Part shown: positions 43,329-52,503 of the stretch, in pieces
Layout: every line of letters starts with the position of its first letter
How positions within the stretch are numbered: the first letter of the stretch is position 1
DNA from: Osedax fenrisi
Lineage: Eukaryota; Annelida; Polychaeta; Sabellida; Siboglinidae
Length of the DNA: 64,000 nucleotides
Assembly: GCA_964019155.1 (NCBI GenBank)
Contig: OZ025243.1
Location: forward strand, 84,455,083-84,519,082
Direction of reading: 5' to 3'
The notes under the pieces: model-generated
Database searches by the model: none
The model's input: only the letters and a program-made list of their open reading frames with translations
Told to the model about the DNA's origin: nothing
Program-made: the position numbers and the translations under genes

Positions 43329-44978
43329 TTGACAGACAACCAGAAACAACTCGTCTCCGCTAAATCAATCTCCGCTAAACCAATCTCCGATAAATCAATC
43401 ATCGAAAAACCAACTATCGTTATCAGGAATATTATGAACATACAAACGGCATCGATGCTAAAGAAGATAAAATGGTATTATCATCAGAAGAGCATCACAT
43501 ATTCGGACAATTTTATAACTCTTATAGATATCAGCTTTTAGTTTGTGTATATATATATATATATAATAAAGAGATTCTCATAAGAGAAATAAATTAGATA
43601 TGCATTTACATGATATAATTAAGATTATAGTTCTGTAATCATATCTAGAATAGTCTAATGTTATTTCCTTATGAGAATCTCTTTAATATATTAAAATTAA
43701 CTATTTACTTTATTATCTCAATATATATGAAATAATTATATTGAGTATATTTATATATATATATGCATTACATATATTTGCACATATACATATATCAACT
43801 GGTAATAAATACTATATATTATATGTATCGTATGAATATTTATACAATGTGTTTTTACGATAACATTAGATGAAAAATAAAAATAGATAAAATACATTCT
43901 AGAGAATTCCGTAATAGCCCCTAAGTAAATATATGTCGAAAGATATGTAATATTGTTTACAAAATATATATAATTACCATAATACAAAATAATATACAAT
44001 ATTGTATTCATTTAACATTTATCTAGAAAATATATAGGTATAATATAAAAATAACAATATTCAATATATTTTAAGTTAAACACTTCTTAAATATATATGT
44101 AATTTATAAATATATTTAAAATTCATATATTATATATACAGGCATTATACATATTCAAAAGTAAAATAAGCTCGATTCTACATCAAAATATAACATACAT
44201 ATATAATTTATAAAAATATATATTAGATTTTAATTCATGATAAATTAAAATACATCAAATGAAATGTGAATATAATATTCTATACGTTTGTGAGGTATTG
44301 ACATGTTAGGCTTATCTCTATATAATATATCGCATATATGCCTGTCTTGAAAAAAGTTATTACTGGGTATTTATTGAAACAATAGGCTATTAAGTGGAGA
44401 TGGAAGTGAATGTAATAATAGGCATCATTATGTACATGATACGCTCTATCAAATACTGAATTCAGTAGGCCTTCTCTATTTTTAGAAACAGCTAATCTGA
44501 TCCCAGGTAATATTTTACGTCCTGGACATTTTCAGTAACTTTCTGGTCTTTAGGAAATGCAGTCGCCATCAATGCTTCAATCACCAAACCGCTGCAGAAT
44601 ACTACTATTTTAATTGAGGTTGATTTTGTAGCTGGTGAGTATGAAAAATCTAAAGATGATAACGATTGCAATGATGCAGGCATTATTTCACTCCATTTCA
44701 TTACTGAGAAATTTGGTTGTTAGGGTTAGATTTCCAAAAATATGATTAGCTATATATCTAATCAATTTACTATGGAAAATAGTTATAAACCCTTAAATTA
44801 GTTAAATTTTTATCTAAAACTTTCTGTAGCCATTCACGGAGTAAATACCATTATGATTATTTTGAGGTCAGATTTTGAATTTGACACATATTAATATGAA
44901 TTCTGAAAAAGAAGCGAGCTCATCACCGTCTGATAAAGATTGCATAAAGGAGATGATAGATAGCGTTACCCTATCGGT
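43329..44978 (+). repeat. Satellite monomer C' (short, 1650 bp, E/C mosaic)
   Basis: It begins with the E marker ATCACATATTCGG near 43493, then continues as type C. A private change GAGAATTCCGTAATAG lies near 43901. It has the normal A-run in TTTCCAAAAATATG, unlike the C monomers. Confidence 0.9.
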
Positions 44979-46430
44979 TTGACAGACAACCAGAAACAAC
45001 TCGTCTCCGCTAAATCAATCTCCGCTAAACCAATCTCCGATAAATCAATCATCGAAAAACCAACTATCGTTATCAGGAATATTATGAACATACAAACGGC
45101 ATCGATGCTAAAGAAGATAAAATGGTATTATCATCAGAAGAGCATCACACATTCGGACAATTTTATAACTCTTATAGATATCAGCTTTTAGTTTGTGTAT
45201 ATATATATATATATAATAAAGAGATTCTCATAAGAGAAATAAATTAGATATGCATTTACATGATATAATTAAGATTATAGTTCTGTAATCATATCTAGAA
45301 TAGTCTAATGTTATTTCCTTATGAGAATCTCTTTAATATATTAAAATTAACTATTTACTTTATTATCTCAATATATATGAAATAATTATATTGAGTATAT
45401 TTATATATATATATGCATTACATATATTTGCACATATACATATATCAACTGGTAATAAATACTATATATTATATGTATCGTATGCATATTTATACAATGT
45501 GTTTTTACGATAACATTAGATGAAAAATAAAAATAGATAAAATACATTCTAGAGAAGTCCGTAATAGCCCCTAAGTAAATATATGTCGAAAGATATGTAA
45601 TATTGTTTACAAAATATATATAATTACCATAATACAAAATAATATACAATATTGTATTCATTTAACATTTATCTAGAAAATATATAGGTATAATATAAAA
45701 ATAACAATATTCAATATATTTTAAGTTAAACACTTCTTAAATATATATGTAATTTATAAATATATTTAAAATTCATATATTATATATACAGGCATTATAC
45801 ATATTCAGAAGTAAAATAAGCTTGATTAAAATATAACATACATATATAGTTTATAAAAATATATATTAGATTTTAATTCATAATAAATTAAAATACATCA
45901 AATGAAATATTAAAAGAATATTCTATACGTTTTTGAGGTATTGATATGTTAGGCTTACGTCTATATAATTTAGGGCATACATGCCTATCGTGAAAAAAGG
46001 CATTACTGGGTATTTATTGAAACAATAGTCTAATATGTGGAGATGGAAGTGAATGTAATAATAGGTATCATAATGTACGTGATACGCTCTATCAAATACT
46101 GAATTCAGTAGGCCTTCTCTATTTTTAGAAACAGCTAATCTGATCCCAGGTAATATTTTACGTCCTGGACATTTTCAGTAACTATCTGGTCTTTAGGAAA
46201 TTCAGTCGCCATCAATGCTTCAATCACCTAACCGCTGCAGAATACTACTATTTTAATTGAGGTTGATTTTGTAGCTGGTGAGTATGAAAAATCTAAAGAT
46301 GACAACGATTGCAATGATGCAGGCATTATTTCACTCCATTTCATTACTGAGAAATTTGGTAGTTAGGGTTAGATTTTCAAAAATATGATTAGCTGTATAT
46401 CTAATCAATTTACTATTGAAAAGAGTTATA
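44979..46430 (+). repeat. Terminal, truncated satellite monomer
   Basis: This is the last monomer, of the short class. Private differences accumulate toward its right end: AAATATTAAAAGAATATTC near 45905, AATAGGTATCATAATG near 46060, CACCTAACCGCTG near 46226, AGCTGTATATC near 46391 and ACTATTGAAAAGAGTTATA near 46412. Similarity stops at about 46430, where the Harbinger relic begins. The decay fits an array edge that escapes homogenisation. Confidence 0.92.
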
Positions 46431-46539
46431 GAGGCTAATATAATTTATTAGAAGGGTTGGCATTGGAATATCATTCGTTTTTAAAAACTTATTTAAGATG
46501 GATTTTGAGACTTTTACGAAATTAGCAGATTTGGTATCA

Positions 46540-46547
46540 TCACATAT
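46540..46547. repeat. Target-site duplication, left, MITE copy 1
   Basis: TCACATAT directly precedes CAGAGTTGG and is repeated exactly at 47018-47025 after the right end. Confidence 0.9.
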
Positions 46548-47017
46548 CAGAGTTGGAAAAAATCATGATTTTTTTAAAAAAATCAAAAAAATCAAAATCA
46601 CATTGATTTTTTTGATTTATTTGATTTTTTTGATTTTTTTGATAGAATAAATAAATAAATTTATCAATACAAATTTTATATTATTTAATCAGTTTTATTT
46701 ATTAGATTTATTAATAATAGTAATCCAAACTATTAATTACATTTTATCAAATTATAAAAAAGTTGATTTATAATCAAAAAAATCAAAAAAATCATGATTT
46801 TTTTGATTTTTTTGATAGAATAAATAAATAAATTTATCAATACAAATTTTATATTATTTAATCAGTTTTATTTATTAGATTTGTTAATAATAGTAATCCA
46901 AACTATTAATTACATTTTATCAAATTATAAAAAAGTTGATTTATAATCAAAAAAATCAAAAAAATCATTGATTTAATAAAATGATTTAAATCAATTGATT
47001 TAAATCAAACAACTCTA
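46548..47017 (+). mobile_element. hAT-type MITE, copy 1, inside transposase exon 1
   Basis: This 470-bp non-coding element starts CAGAGTTGGAAAAAATC and ends GATTTAAATCAAACAACTCTA. The terminal inverted repeat is CAGAGTTG (the last base is mutated to A). It is flanked by a perfect 8-bp target-site duplication, TCACATAT, at 46540-46547 and 47018-47025. An 8-bp duplication and CAGAG ends are hallmarks of the hAT superfamily. The inside consists of GATTTTTTT/AAAAAAATC runs around a 173-bp unit present twice (starting at 46641 and 46814 with GATAGAATAAATAAATAAA). Removing the element and one duplication joins SSH to ISKKDTNYR in frame, so it inserted into a coding exon. Confidence 0.9.
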
Positions 47018-47025
47018 TCACATAT
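47018..47025. repeat. Target-site duplication, right, MITE copy 1
   Basis: TCACATAT directly follows the right end CAACTCTA and is identical to 46540-46547. Confidence 0.9.
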
Positions 47026-47105
47026 ATCAAAAAAAGATACCAACTATAGGAAGGCAATACCAGTAAAATACCGTCTAGCTATTACACTAAGATTCTTAGC
47101 TTCAG

Positions 47106-47153
47106 GTTATTATAATCATTTTATTATAAAATAAATAATTTAATTACAAAATA

Positions 47154-47191
<38 letters not shown>

Positions 47192-48119
47192 AATATAGTT
47201 TAATTAATATAATATTTATATATATTTTATAAGTGACAGCTAAAATTGAATATAACTTATGTCAATTTATGATAACGATTCATTGGATAAGTAATATATT
47301 TACCATTCATATAATAAAATATTACTATTGTTATAAATAGGTGTGTATTAATGGTATATTATTTAAACTATACTTTTATAGTAGTCATATTTTATATATA
47401 CAGTAGTAATAATTTTATGATAGATAATTTATACTTTTATTATTAATAGTATATCTTAATTAGTTACTACGCTGCAGAGGCCCCAATTATCTATGACTAA
47501 TAATTATTCTATATCGGTGCGCGCGCTTTCTGAGTTTAGACATCTCATATCTACACACATATATATAATATGTATATACTATATATATTATATTTATATA
47601 TATATATATAGTATCGAATTCTAATCATTGAATCAATCTTTTTTTGTTTGTTTTTTATTTATAATATATGCATGTATACCTGAATATACATATATTTATT
47701 ATATATAGCCTATTGTACATATATATAAATTAATATTTTTAATTTTATGTATTCTATATAAATTGTATTTTTTACTATTATTAGAAAATAATATTTATAA
47801 AAGATATCTCTATGGGAATATATAATCATGTTATTCGTATAATACAAACAAAATTAATAATATAGCTATAGTTTTTATAATAATAGCCTTTATACATGAA
47901 CTGTTAGTGTGAATTCATTATTTAGAGAAAACAGCAATTTAATATATAGGAATAAATTATATATCATATATCAATGAATATATAAACCACTTTTAATTAA
48001 ATTATAATTGTATAACCATCATCTTTAATTATAAAGAATATATGTAAATTGTAATATGTATACTATTTTTATCATTATATATTACTAATTAATTATTAAT
48101 TATAAACGATAAATTATAT
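47106..48119 (+). other. Intron of transposase copy A, left of MITE copy 2
   Basis: The intron begins GTTATTATAATC after the donor. It is AT-rich, with a (TA)n run at 47160-47185. A short GC-richer patch lies at about 47468-47556, including GGTGCGCGCGCTTTC. No open frame of note, RNA gene or known motif was seen. Confidence 0.6.
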
Positions 48120-48127
48120 GTATGCAA
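48120..48127. repeat. Target-site duplication, left, MITE copy 2
   Basis: GTATGCAA, repeated exactly at 48616-48623. Confidence 0.9.
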
Positions 48128-48615
48128 CAGAGTTGTTTGATTTAAATCAATTGATTTAAATCATTTGATTAAATCAATGATTTTTTTGATTTTTTTGATT
48201 ATAAATCAACTTTTTTATAATTTGATAAAATGTAATTAATAGTTTGGATTACTATTATTAACAAATCTAATAAATAAAACTGATTAAATAATATAAAATT
48301 TGTATTGATAAATTTATTTATTTATTCTATCAAAAAAATCAAAAAAATCATGATTTTTTTGATTTTTTTGATTATAAATCAACTTTTTTATAATTTGATA
48401 AAATGTAATTAATAGTTTGGATTACTATTATTAATAAATCTAATAAATAAAACTGATTAAATAATATAAAATTTGTATTGATAAATTTATTTATTTATTC
48501 TATCAAAAAAATCAAAAAAATCAAAAAAATCAAAAAAATCAAATAAATCAAAAAAATCAATGTGATTTTGATTTTTTTGATTTTTTTAAAAAAATCATGA
48601 TTTTTTCCAACTCTG
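48128..48615 (-). mobile_element. hAT-type MITE, copy 2, inverted, in the copy A intron
   Basis: This is the same element as 46548-47017 in the opposite orientation. It starts CAGAGTTGTTTGATTTAAATC and ends GATTTTTTCCAACTCTG, 488 bp in all. Both terminal CAGAGTTG/CAACTCTG octamers are intact. An independent perfect 8-bp duplication, GTATGCAA, flanks it at 48120-48127 and 48616-48623. The same two internal ~173-bp units are present. Extra AAAAAAATC repeats near 48503-48555 account for its greater length. With copy 1 it forms a 0.47-kb inverted repeat 1.1 kb apart. Confidence 0.9.
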
Positions 48616-48623
48616 GTATGCAA
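48616..48623. repeat. Target-site duplication, right, MITE copy 2
   Basis: GTATGCAA, identical to 48120-48127. Confidence 0.9.
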
Positions 48624-48897
48624 TATATGCTACATTAATACATTAATTTAATTGGTTTTTAATGATATAAATTAATATTTAAATTTAATTTTAATTATAT
48701 AGATTTATTTTATGAGAATATTTATAATTGTTAAATCATCTACAACATTTTAAACAGGAGATTCCTTCAAGAGTCTAAAGGCTCAATTTAGAGTTGGACA
48801 TTCAACAATTAGCCTGATTGTAGCAGAAACCTGCAAAGCAATTATAAAAGTTCTCCATGGTGATTATATGCAGATGCCGAATAAGAAAGAAACGTGA

Positions 48898-48949
48898 CGG
48901 TTTGACAGACAACCAGAAACAACTCGTCTCCGATAAATCAATCTCCGCT
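48898..48949 (+). repeat. Satellite-derived patch at the junction of the two transposase relics
   Basis: From CGGTTTGACAGAC to ATCTCCGCT this segment matches the array monomer (compare 1157-1236) almost base for base. It has two fewer copies of the 15-bp CTCCGCTAAATCAAT-type repeat. On its left is the end of transposase copy A, and on its right copy B exon 1 begins within about 20 bases. It is the only satellite similarity I found outside the array. Confidence 0.8.
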
Positions 48950-49006
48950 ATCACTATCTACTCTATCAAATGAGATTAGCAATTACTATGCATTTCTTCG
49001 CTACAG

Positions 49007-49530
49007 GTTATTATAATACTGTGTTCTTTTCTAAAATATATATATATAATACATTTAATAAGAATTTATTTACTGCCAATATTAATAATATATATTGTAT
49101 GATTAATTATAAGGATATTACTATTTATGGATATTTATTATCAAATAAATAATGTATTTAAAAAAAAAAAAAAATTTAAACTTGTGTAATAAAATACGCT
49201 ACTTTATGCTAATTAATTAATATTTTTGACAGATAATAATACATGCTAATATTATGTTTATCAAAAGATAATTTAATTACTATAGTATATAATCTGTCTA
49301 TAAATAGTATACATTATTTAATATTAGTATAATTATTATAATAATATATTCATAACATAATATATATTCACTAAATAACACAACAATAATTAATATTACA
49401 TGATAATATTATTTTTTCTTAATTTAATTAATATAGTACTATATACTTGTATAATCTGTCTATAGTATACATTATTTAATATTTAATATTAATATATTAT
49501 ATTCACAATAGTAGGTAATGAATTGACATT

Positions 49531-49568
<38 letters not shown>

Positions 49569-49604
49569 TTTTGGTAATACTTAGTCATAAATAAAACTAC
49601 ATAG
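49007..49604 (+). other. Intron 1 of transposase copy B
   Basis: The interval runs from the GT at 49007 to the AG at 49603-49604. It is AT-rich, with an A-run near 49159 and a (TA)n run at 49537-49566. The open frame that continues from B1 to 49152 is intron read-through of low-complexity sequence. Nothing else was seen. Confidence 0.65.
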
Positions 49605-50130
49605 GTGAATCATACAGAAATATGAAGACATCATTCCATACCGGTGCCTTAACAATAGGCATTATAATAGAAGAAACATGTAAATATATATGCAAATGAC
49701 TATGCGCCAACTCATTGATACTGGCTCACACTGAAAAAGAATGGGAAGGTATAGCAGACGGCTTGGCTAAGCGGAGAATATGCCAAATTGTATCGGTGCC
49801 ATTGACGGCAAGCATATAGATATTGATGCAGTCCCAAACTCTGGCTCATATTATTTCAATTATAAGAAGAGAAATAGCATCGTCCTGGTGGCATTAGTTG
49901 ACTCTAATCAGAAGTTTATATACGTAGATATCGGAAGTAACGGCAGAGTTAGTGACGGAGGGGTTTTTAATAATACTATATTGTACAGATATCTTGAAGA
50001 TCGTAATAATCCCCTAAATATACCCGCTCTGAAGTCACTACCTGGAAGAAAAATTCCTATTCCGTATTTATAGTCGCAGACGATGCTTTTCCGCTGAGAG
50101 ACTATATCATGAAGCCGTACCCTTTCAGAG

Positions 50131-50802
50131 GTCAGTACATTAATATAAATAAATTATAATAAATACTATCTATAACTGTATCATATATATATATATATAT
50201 ATATATTATATACAATATATAATATATATATTATATACAATACATATATATATATATATATATATATCAAATATGGGAACAATATATTTTTCAAATACAA
50301 ATATTTATGTAATATAGGTTGACATTTTCGAACATATTCCCTGATCCATAAATAACACTATAACCTATATAAGACTTTTTATATGAACACTTTTACTATA
50401 TATGATATATATTATAGCCCTACTTTGTATAAAATTATATAAAATACAATTAGAATCAATGATACTCTTTATTATTCATGAAATCATTATAATTTATATA
50501 GATAATCTGATACAATTATTTTAAATTTAAAACCTAAATACACTTTCTTCTTAAATATCAGCATAGCAAAGTAAATAAAATTAAATACATTTATATTTAT
50601 TAATATTACTTAAATTAATATTTAAATAGTTATTTATACTAATTTTATAATAATAGTATGTCTCACTTTATTCGTTAAGAATCGATTAACTTTTGTTCTT
50701 CTAAATTATTATTTACATACACATATAGAAATACAACTTTGCTATTATGTTAGATATATAATGTATTCATATATGACCATAATTAAACATATTACTTTAT
50801 AG
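50131..50802 (+). other. Intron 2 of transposase copy B
   Basis: It is bounded by GTCAGT and TTTATAG. The (TA)n runs at 50183-50207 and 50243-50268 with the interrupting TATACAATA motifs form an imperfect inverted repeat. The rest is AT-rich with no recognisable feature. Confidence 0.65.
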
Positions 50803-51139
50803 GAATTACAGACAAATAAAGAATTTACAACTACAGACAAAGTCGCGCTCGTATGAATGTTAAGAATGGTTTTGGAATTTTGAGTTCACGGTTTCAAATA
50901 TTCAAAAAGCCAATGCCCTTCGAGCCAGCAAAAGTAGATCTTTTCGTAATGACAGCATGCATATTGCACAATTATTTACTTCATGAGATAAAAGACAGTG
51001 ATGCAGACAATCAAAATTATCAAGAAATGAACCAGTTGGAATCATGTAATATCAATGCAAGTTCTCGGACTTGTAGAATGATCAGAGATGAAATTGCAGA
51101 CTATTGTACGAAAGAAAGTGCTGTGAGTTGGCAGAATAA

Positions 51140-51595
51140 ATATATATTCAAATAAAAAATAATGTAAGGTTTTAATTTTTGTTTTAATATTCTAATATAT
51201 ATAAATATTTATAAGAAATAAACTAATCACAAAAAATTATAATATATACAATATAAACTAATCTATGTATATAATCTAATATATATTCAAATAAGAAATA
51301 AGTTAAGGTTTTAATATTTTTATAAATATTCTAATATATATAAATATTTATACAAAACAAACTAATCTAAAAATATGATAATATATACATAACAAACTAA
51401 TCTACGTATATAATATAATATATATTCAAATAAGAAATAATTTAAGATTTTAATATTTTATAAATATTCTAATATATATAAATATGTATACAAAACAAAC
51501 TAATCTAAAAATATGATCATATATAAATAAAAAACTAATCTACGTATATAATCTAATATATATTCAAATAAGAAATAATTTAAGGTTTAAAGTTT
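51140..51595 (+). repeat. 138-bp tandem repeat at the transposase 3' end
   Basis: About 3.2 copies of a 138-bp AT-rich unit. The marker TCTAATATATATAAATAT occurs near 51191, 51330 and 51468. ATATATTCAAATAAGAAATAA marks the unit start near 51280, 51420 and 51560. The first unit overlaps the last codons and stop of transposase copy B (the part encoding YIFK), so the transposon 3' end was itself amplified locally. Confidence 0.75.
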
Positions 51596-51599
51596 AAAC

Positions 51600-52290
51600 T
51601 AATTTTTAACTAATTTAGCGTTCTAATTTAAATCATATATTCATTTAATAAACTGTATTATAATTTAAATAAGTATATGTATTTAAATTATAATGTAATT
51701 AACAATATAATAATGTTAAATAATTTAGTTTACTAATTTAAATTATGTTAAATAATTTTATAATATTATTATAATATTATAATTATAATTATAAGAATGA
51801 ACTAATTTAGCGTTCTAATTTAAATTAACAATATAATAATGTTAAATAATTTAGTTTACTAATTTAAATAATGTTAAATAATTTTATAATATTATAAGAA
51901 TGAACTAATTTAGCGTTTTAAATCATGTTATAATTTAATAAACTCTATTATAATTTGAAATAAGTTAATGTATTTATTTAAATTATAATATAATTAACTA
52001 TATAATACTGTTAAATAATGTAGTTTACTAATTTAAATAATGTTAAATAATGTTATAATTATTATAATAATATTATTATAATATAATAATTAGTTACTTC
52101 TTGAAACCCCTTTTAAAGAAGTAACTAATTTAGCATTCTAATTTAAATCAAGTTATAATTTAATAAACTGTATAATAATTTTAAATAATGTAATGTATTT
52201 ATTTAAATTATGTTAACATTTAATTAACGATATAACTGTATTAATTATTATAATAAGTTACTTATTATAATAAGTTATTAAGTATAATAA
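51600..52290 (+). repeat. Degenerate AT-rich tandem repeat
   Basis: The motif AACTAATTTAGCGTTCTAATT recurs near 51608, 51800, 51903 and 52123 (the last with GCATTC). AATGTTAAATAATTTAGTTT recurs between. Spacing varies (about 192, 103 and 220 bp), so units have suffered internal deletions and expansions. There is no coding potential. Confidence 0.6.
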
Positions 52291-52344
52291 TTATAATTTT
52301 AAATTAAACTCACCATTAACGTTTATAATTATGGATAATCATTA

Positions 52345-52503
52345 TCATAATGCAGATAGTGAAGTCTCTCTCATATCTCTGTTCATGAAATCTTTATTTT
52401 TAGGATTAAAGAGGTGATTTCTACTACGGTAATATTCTAATATTTGGGATTTTATTTCACTTTTAACAGAGTAGGCTAGTTTTTTAAATGCATCTCCATC
52501 CAT
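52345..52503 (-). CDS. Unrecognised 52-aa open frame beside a GC-rich island
   Basis: ATG at 52503 to TGA at 52345-52347 encodes 52 residues beginning MDGDAFKKLAYSVKSEIKSQ and continuing ILEYYRSRNHLFNPKNKDF. Composition is protein-like: mixed charge, amphipathic, not low complexity. The frame stays open 5' of the ATG for about 20 more codons (KAFVNTVKRFQTFYLKL), up to a TAG. A CCAAT motif (AACCAATAGAAACG on this strand) lies about 65 bases upstream of the ATG, within the GC-rich island. I do not recognise a family. It could be a small gene, a first exon, or the end of a transposon gene. No convincing splice donor was seen. Confidence 0.35.
   Translation of the reverse strand: MDGDAFKKLAYSVKSEIKSQILEYYRSRNHLFNPKNKDFMNRDMRETSLSAL

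Larger units (their letters stand above)
1..46430. repeat. Long-monomer satellite array with higher-order structure
   Basis: The whole stretch is one head-to-tail tandem array, open at the left edge. I set the monomer phase at the motif TTGACAGACAACCAG. It recurs at 1161, 3206, 5236, 6891, 8936, 10581, 12626, 14656, 16705, 18350, 20005, 22050, 23695, 25740, 27785, 29815, 31470, 33515, 35160, 37205, 39250, 41280, 43329 and 44979. Spacings fall into two classes, 2030-2049 bp (15 monomers) and 1645-1655 bp (8 monomers). Variants repeat in the same order at 9,420 bp (1161 to 10581, 3206 to 12626, 5236 to 14656) and at 11,465 bp (23695 to 35160), so blocks of five or six monomers were amplified as units. 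Monomers of this size are far longer than the usual 100-400 bp satellites. The chromosomal location (centromere, subtelomere, B chromosome) cannot be read from the sequence. Confidence 0.97.
46439..48897 (+). pseudogene. HARBI1-like PIF/Harbinger transposase, copy A (N-terminal part)
   Basis: PIF/Harbinger transposases cut and paste DNA with a DDE nuclease. This copy keeps only the N-terminal helical region. Exon 1 reads EGLALEYHSF, then in another frame MDFETFTKLADLVSSH, is interrupted by a MITE, and resumes at DTNYRKAIPVKYRLAITLRF. It ends at donor TCAG|GTTATT (47105). Exon 2 starts at acceptor AAACAG|GAGATTCC (48758) and reads DSFKSLKAQFRVGHSTIS, then VAETCKAII, ending NKKET plus stop. Splicing gives the family motif LRFLASGDSFKSL. 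The catalytic part is missing, because similarity ends at 48897 just before the expected E-W of the family. Breaks are one frameshift between 46470 and 46498, the MITE, and the 3' truncation. The 5' end meets the satellite array at 46430. Confidence 0.85.
48970..51155 (+). pseudogene. HARBI1-like PIF/Harbinger transposase, copy B (catalytic part)
   Basis: Three exons can be read. B1 ends RLAITMHFFATG at donor ACAG|GTTATT (49006). B2 runs from acceptor ACATAG|GTGAATC (49605) to donor TTCAGAG|GTCAGT (50130). B3 runs from TTTATAG|GAATTA (50803) to the stop at 51153-51155. Splicing gives FFATGESYRNMKTSF and PFRGITDK. Catalytic landmarks are CIGAIDGKHI (first Asp, codon 49804) and GRVSDGGVF (second Asp, codon 49954). 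The third position, normally Glu in the family motif RxxVExxFG, is Lys here (MNVKNGFG, codon 50862). Breaks are TGA at 49697, a frameshift near 49775, a frameshift near 50064, and TAA at 50817. The tail has the family pattern ACILHNYL, then RDEIADYCTKESAVSWQ. The 5' part is missing. It differs strongly from copy A, so it is a second lineage. Confidence 0.88.

Noticed and set aside
1..46430. CRISPR array or bacterial tandem genes
   Set aside because: Monomers are kilobases long, directly abutting, without spacers, and the neighbouring genes have spliceosomal introns.
48970..49152. 60-codon frame starting MRLAITMHFFATGYYN as an independent small gene
   Set aside because: The first 12-13 codons are transposase exon B1. 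The rest reads through the donor ACAG|GTTATT into low-complexity intron.
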